Below are positions 61,830-64,000 of a stretch of 64,000 bases of DNA, one piece after another. The first letter of the stretch is position 1, and each line of letters opens with the position of its first letter. Origin of the DNA: Apostichopus japonicus (taxonomy: Eukaryota > Echinodermata > Holothuroidea > Aspidochirotida > Stichopodidae); contig NC_092579.1 in the NCBI RefSeq assembly GCF_037975245.1, positions 26,145,166-26,209,165 on the forward strand, given 5' to 3'. The translations under genes were made by a program, and so were the position numbers. The notes beneath the pieces are model-generated. The model made no database searches. It was not told where the DNA came from and saw nothing but the letters and a program-made list of their open reading frames with translations.

Positions 61830-61905
61830 AGTGGCGTAGCTAGAGCCTTTTGGCGCCCGGGTGCAAGAGTATAGAAAATTGCGCCCCCCCCCCAATTATA
61901 ATTAT
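61830..61905 (+). mobile_element. Solo left end of a CAGTGGCGTAGC-type MITE
   Basis: It begins CAGTGGCGTAGCTAGAGCC and runs into a GCGCCCC-rich segment. No matching right end or target duplication was found, so only the left end is supported; the right limit is arbitrary. Confidence 0.5.
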
Positions 61906-62043
61906 GATATTGTGAAATAAATTGATATTGGTTGTATAGGCTTTAAGCATATCCGTACCGTACCATGCACTGTAAAAATAGATAAAGTGTCTAAATAACA
62001 TTATTTAAACCCGAATAACTATTATTATTCTCTCATAGATATA

Positions 62044-62159
62044 GTAGCTATAGCTACATAGGTTCTCTCTTACTATTGAAACTGACAACTTTATATATAT
62101 AAAGTTGTCAGTTTCAATAGTAAGAGAGAACCTATGTAAAGTTGTATATACAACTTTAC
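62044..62159. repeat. Chain of three overlapping perfect palindromes (14, 84 and 24 bp)
   Basis: 62044-62057 is a 14-bp palindrome. 62055-62138 is an 84-bp perfect palindrome with 42-bp arms, centred in TTTATATATATAAA. 62136-62159 is a 24-bp palindrome. Neighbours overlap by 3 bp. Each was checked base by base. No genes or target duplications are associated. Confidence 0.95.
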
Positions 62160-62479
62160 TATTATCCTAAGTTGTAAGGCTCTTGTATTTATCGCATACA
62201 GCTAAGTATTCTTATTCTCTAATTTATCTTATAGTATAGCGTCTTGTAAGTTGCTGAATTTGTAACATTGTTTAAACACGCAACTGCATTTTGCGTGCTT
62301 TTGTATCAGCAAATACATGTAATGATCAAAGGCTGTTAATTAATGTTGTCTGCTTCATCGCGCTCAATACTAAGGAGTGCCAAAGCAGATAGTCTCGCTC
62401 GACGTCGTAGTATACACTCCCCTAGTGCCTTTGGAACTGTATACTGAAATACCCGAAATTTCTGTGACATGTAGTCATT

Positions 62480-62640
62480 CAGGCGCGTATCCAGGATTTT
62501 CTAACCCGGGGGGCGCGAATTACTATCTAAGCGGAGCGCCACCATCGGTTGGCGCGCAGCGTACAAGAAAATTTCTGGTTTTGATAGCCCCCCCCCCCCC
62601 CCCAGATCACCGGAAACGGCACTTCTCGGGCTTGAAATGA
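62480..62640 (+). mobile_element. Copy of the CAGnGnCGTAGCC MITE family (left part)
   Basis: It begins CAGGCGCGTATCCAGGATTT and carries the family core GCGGAGCGCCACCATCGG / TTGGCGCG at about 62529-62565, a C-run, and then CCGGAAACGGC. The right end was not located. Confidence 0.7.
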
Positions 62641-63175
62641 CCAACCAGATGTACACTTTTGGCCTGAGAACCAAGTATTTCCTAATAGTTTTTTTTTTCC
62701 ATCCATAACCTTTTTGAAGATTGTCAACCCGGCACACGTCATGTTCGACCTGATCGCATGTCCTGTGGGTCTTTGCTTTTGTAGGTGATTCTACGTCGCG
62801 GCCCACAATACCCGTCAGCCCCACTTTTCAAGGTTTTAAGCCCCAAATTTGTTCAGAATTTGAAAATTCACATTTCTCGTGAATAAACTCACTTCAAAAC
62901 ATACCCATAATGTTGTACAAAATTTCATCTATGGACAACCAATATAGAAAAACTACCTTCAACCCCTAACAGACCGGTCAAAATTGCACGAGTAGAGGGA
63001 AGTGTGATGCAGAATGTTGGTCAGAAATTTTCGAAAATTCAGACAGTTAATTTATTGGTGTACAAATATTAAACCTCTTATAACGGCTATTATAAAACTT
63101 GGTTGAAGGAAATGAAAAAATAGCAGATATTTCCGAAACTGAACACTACACACATAGGCGTAGGAGGCGCGGCGG

Positions 63176-63552
63176 CAGTGGCGGAGCTAGGGGTATTGGT
63201 CAGGAGGGGCGAGAATGGTCTGTAGGGGCGCTTTCGACACTATCTAAGCGGAGCGCCACCACTGGTTGGCGCGTAGAGCACAGACAAATTTTGAGTAAAG
63301 ATACTCCCTAGATCGCCGGAAATGACCCTTTCAGGGCCTGGCTAATTTGCAGATAAACGAAGAATAGGGTGTCATCGCCAAATTACACCAACAAAATGTG
63401 TCAAATGTCAATAAGTAGATGAGAGCGCAATAAAAAAGTCAATAATCTAGAATAAGTAAAAAGTGGTAAAGAGCTGAAAAAGGCGCCAGCAGTCCATTTG
63501 AGTCCGTCAGGGGGCGCATCCGCCCCCTGACCGTATGGACGCTCCGCCACTG
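63176..63552. mobile_element. MITE of the same family, 377 bp, both ends present
   Basis: Ends are CAGTGGCGGAGC and its exact complement GCTCCGCCACTG. The family core is at 63246-63283. Flanking octamers CGCGGCGG and CGCAGCCG agree at 6 of 8 positions and may be a decayed target duplication. It lacks coding capacity. Confidence 0.8.
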
Positions 63553-63898
63553 CGCAGCCGGGGTGCAGCCCCTAATTCGCCATTACTAATGTAAAAGAGA
63601 GTTTTGACATAATTGGACCTCCATGCTTTTTATACATCTACATGAGACATGTCGTTGTTTACATTAGCATCCCGCGGTATACTGCGCAATTTTAACGGAC
63701 CGTACGGTACATGATGGCATGCGATGTAATAACCGATGCTTGCTTATATGATATTGACATTGACACGTTGAACGCGCGCGAAAATTTTTGGTTATTTTTT
63801 CAGGCAAGTCGGACAGTTTTGAGGATTTTCATCCTGGAACGCTATTTTCATTCTCACTGATATGATGTGATATCTGCTGTTTGCGTTACAAATTCGAA

Positions 63899-64000
63899 CA
63901 GGCGCGTAGCGAGGAATTTGCCAAGGGAGGGGCGAAGCCTGTAGGCAAATTATCTAAGCGTAGCGCCACCATAGGTTGGCGCGAAGCGAACAAGAAAATT
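63899..64000 (+). mobile_element. MITE family copy cut by the window edge
   Basis: It begins CAGGCGCGTAGCGAGGAATTTG-like at 63899 and contains the family core at 63957-63993. It continues beyond the window. Confidence 0.75.

Overview
The window looks like AT-rich nuclear DNA of a metazoan. Genes are split into short exons with GT-AG introns, and the rest is filled with minisatellites, a tRNA-derived SINE and many small DNA transposons. The proteins (axonemal dynein assembly factor, mitochondrial adrenodoxin reductase, WW-domain-binding protein 2) and the repeat style suggest a marine invertebrate deuterostome, perhaps an echinoderm such as a sea cucumber. That placement is inference; no marker gene here fixes it.

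Layout. 1-12,998: no recognised exon; a 22-bp minisatellite, a 5x85-bp tandem repeat, a 25-bp palindromic insertion, and probably a very long FDXR intron. 12,999-19,035 (minus): five coding exons of ferredoxin/adrenodoxin reductase (FDXR), covering the mitochondrial presequence, FAD-binding fold and NADPH-binding glycine motif; the C-terminal half is not in the window. 19,036-22,974: no recognised gene. 22,983-27,457: a decayed PIF/Harbinger DNA transposon with a broken DDE transposase (plus) and a broken MADF/BESS partner protein (minus). 28,072-32,387: a cluster of hAT-like elements and MITEs, three with exact 8-bp target-site duplications.

32,792-45,965 (minus): complete eight-exon WBP2-like gene (GRAM domain plus Pro/Gln/Tyr-rich tail with a PPPY motif). 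Its introns hold a microsatellite-like array, a 3x71-bp repeat, a short retroposon, and a ~65-bp minisatellite split by an 1842-bp hAT element carrying only the hAT dimerisation domain. 46,115-47,082: an inverted-repeat-bounded array of palindromic GATATC/GAATTC units, just upstream of WBP2. 47,633-47,886: tRNA-derived SINE.

48,199-57,674 (plus): complete ten-exon DNAAF5 (HEATR2), predicted 840 aa, head-to-head with WBP2, with a probable poly(A) signal at 58,616. 58,900-64,000: degenerate repeats with nuclear-receptor DR1-like motifs, a 31-bp palindromic insertion with a 7-bp duplication, MITEs with 8-bp duplications, a chain of overlapping perfect palindromes, and more copies of the MITE family seen at 28.8 and 32.1 kb.

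The three host genes do not form one pathway: FDXR supplies electrons for mitochondrial ferredoxin (steroid and Fe-S chemistry), WBP2 is a transcriptional co-activator and WW-domain ligand, and DNAAF5 pre-assembles ciliary dynein arms. The most unusual signals are two related insertions of only 25 and 31 bp, each flanked by a perfect 7-bp duplication, and a ~135-bp retroposon family with a hammerhead-like core.
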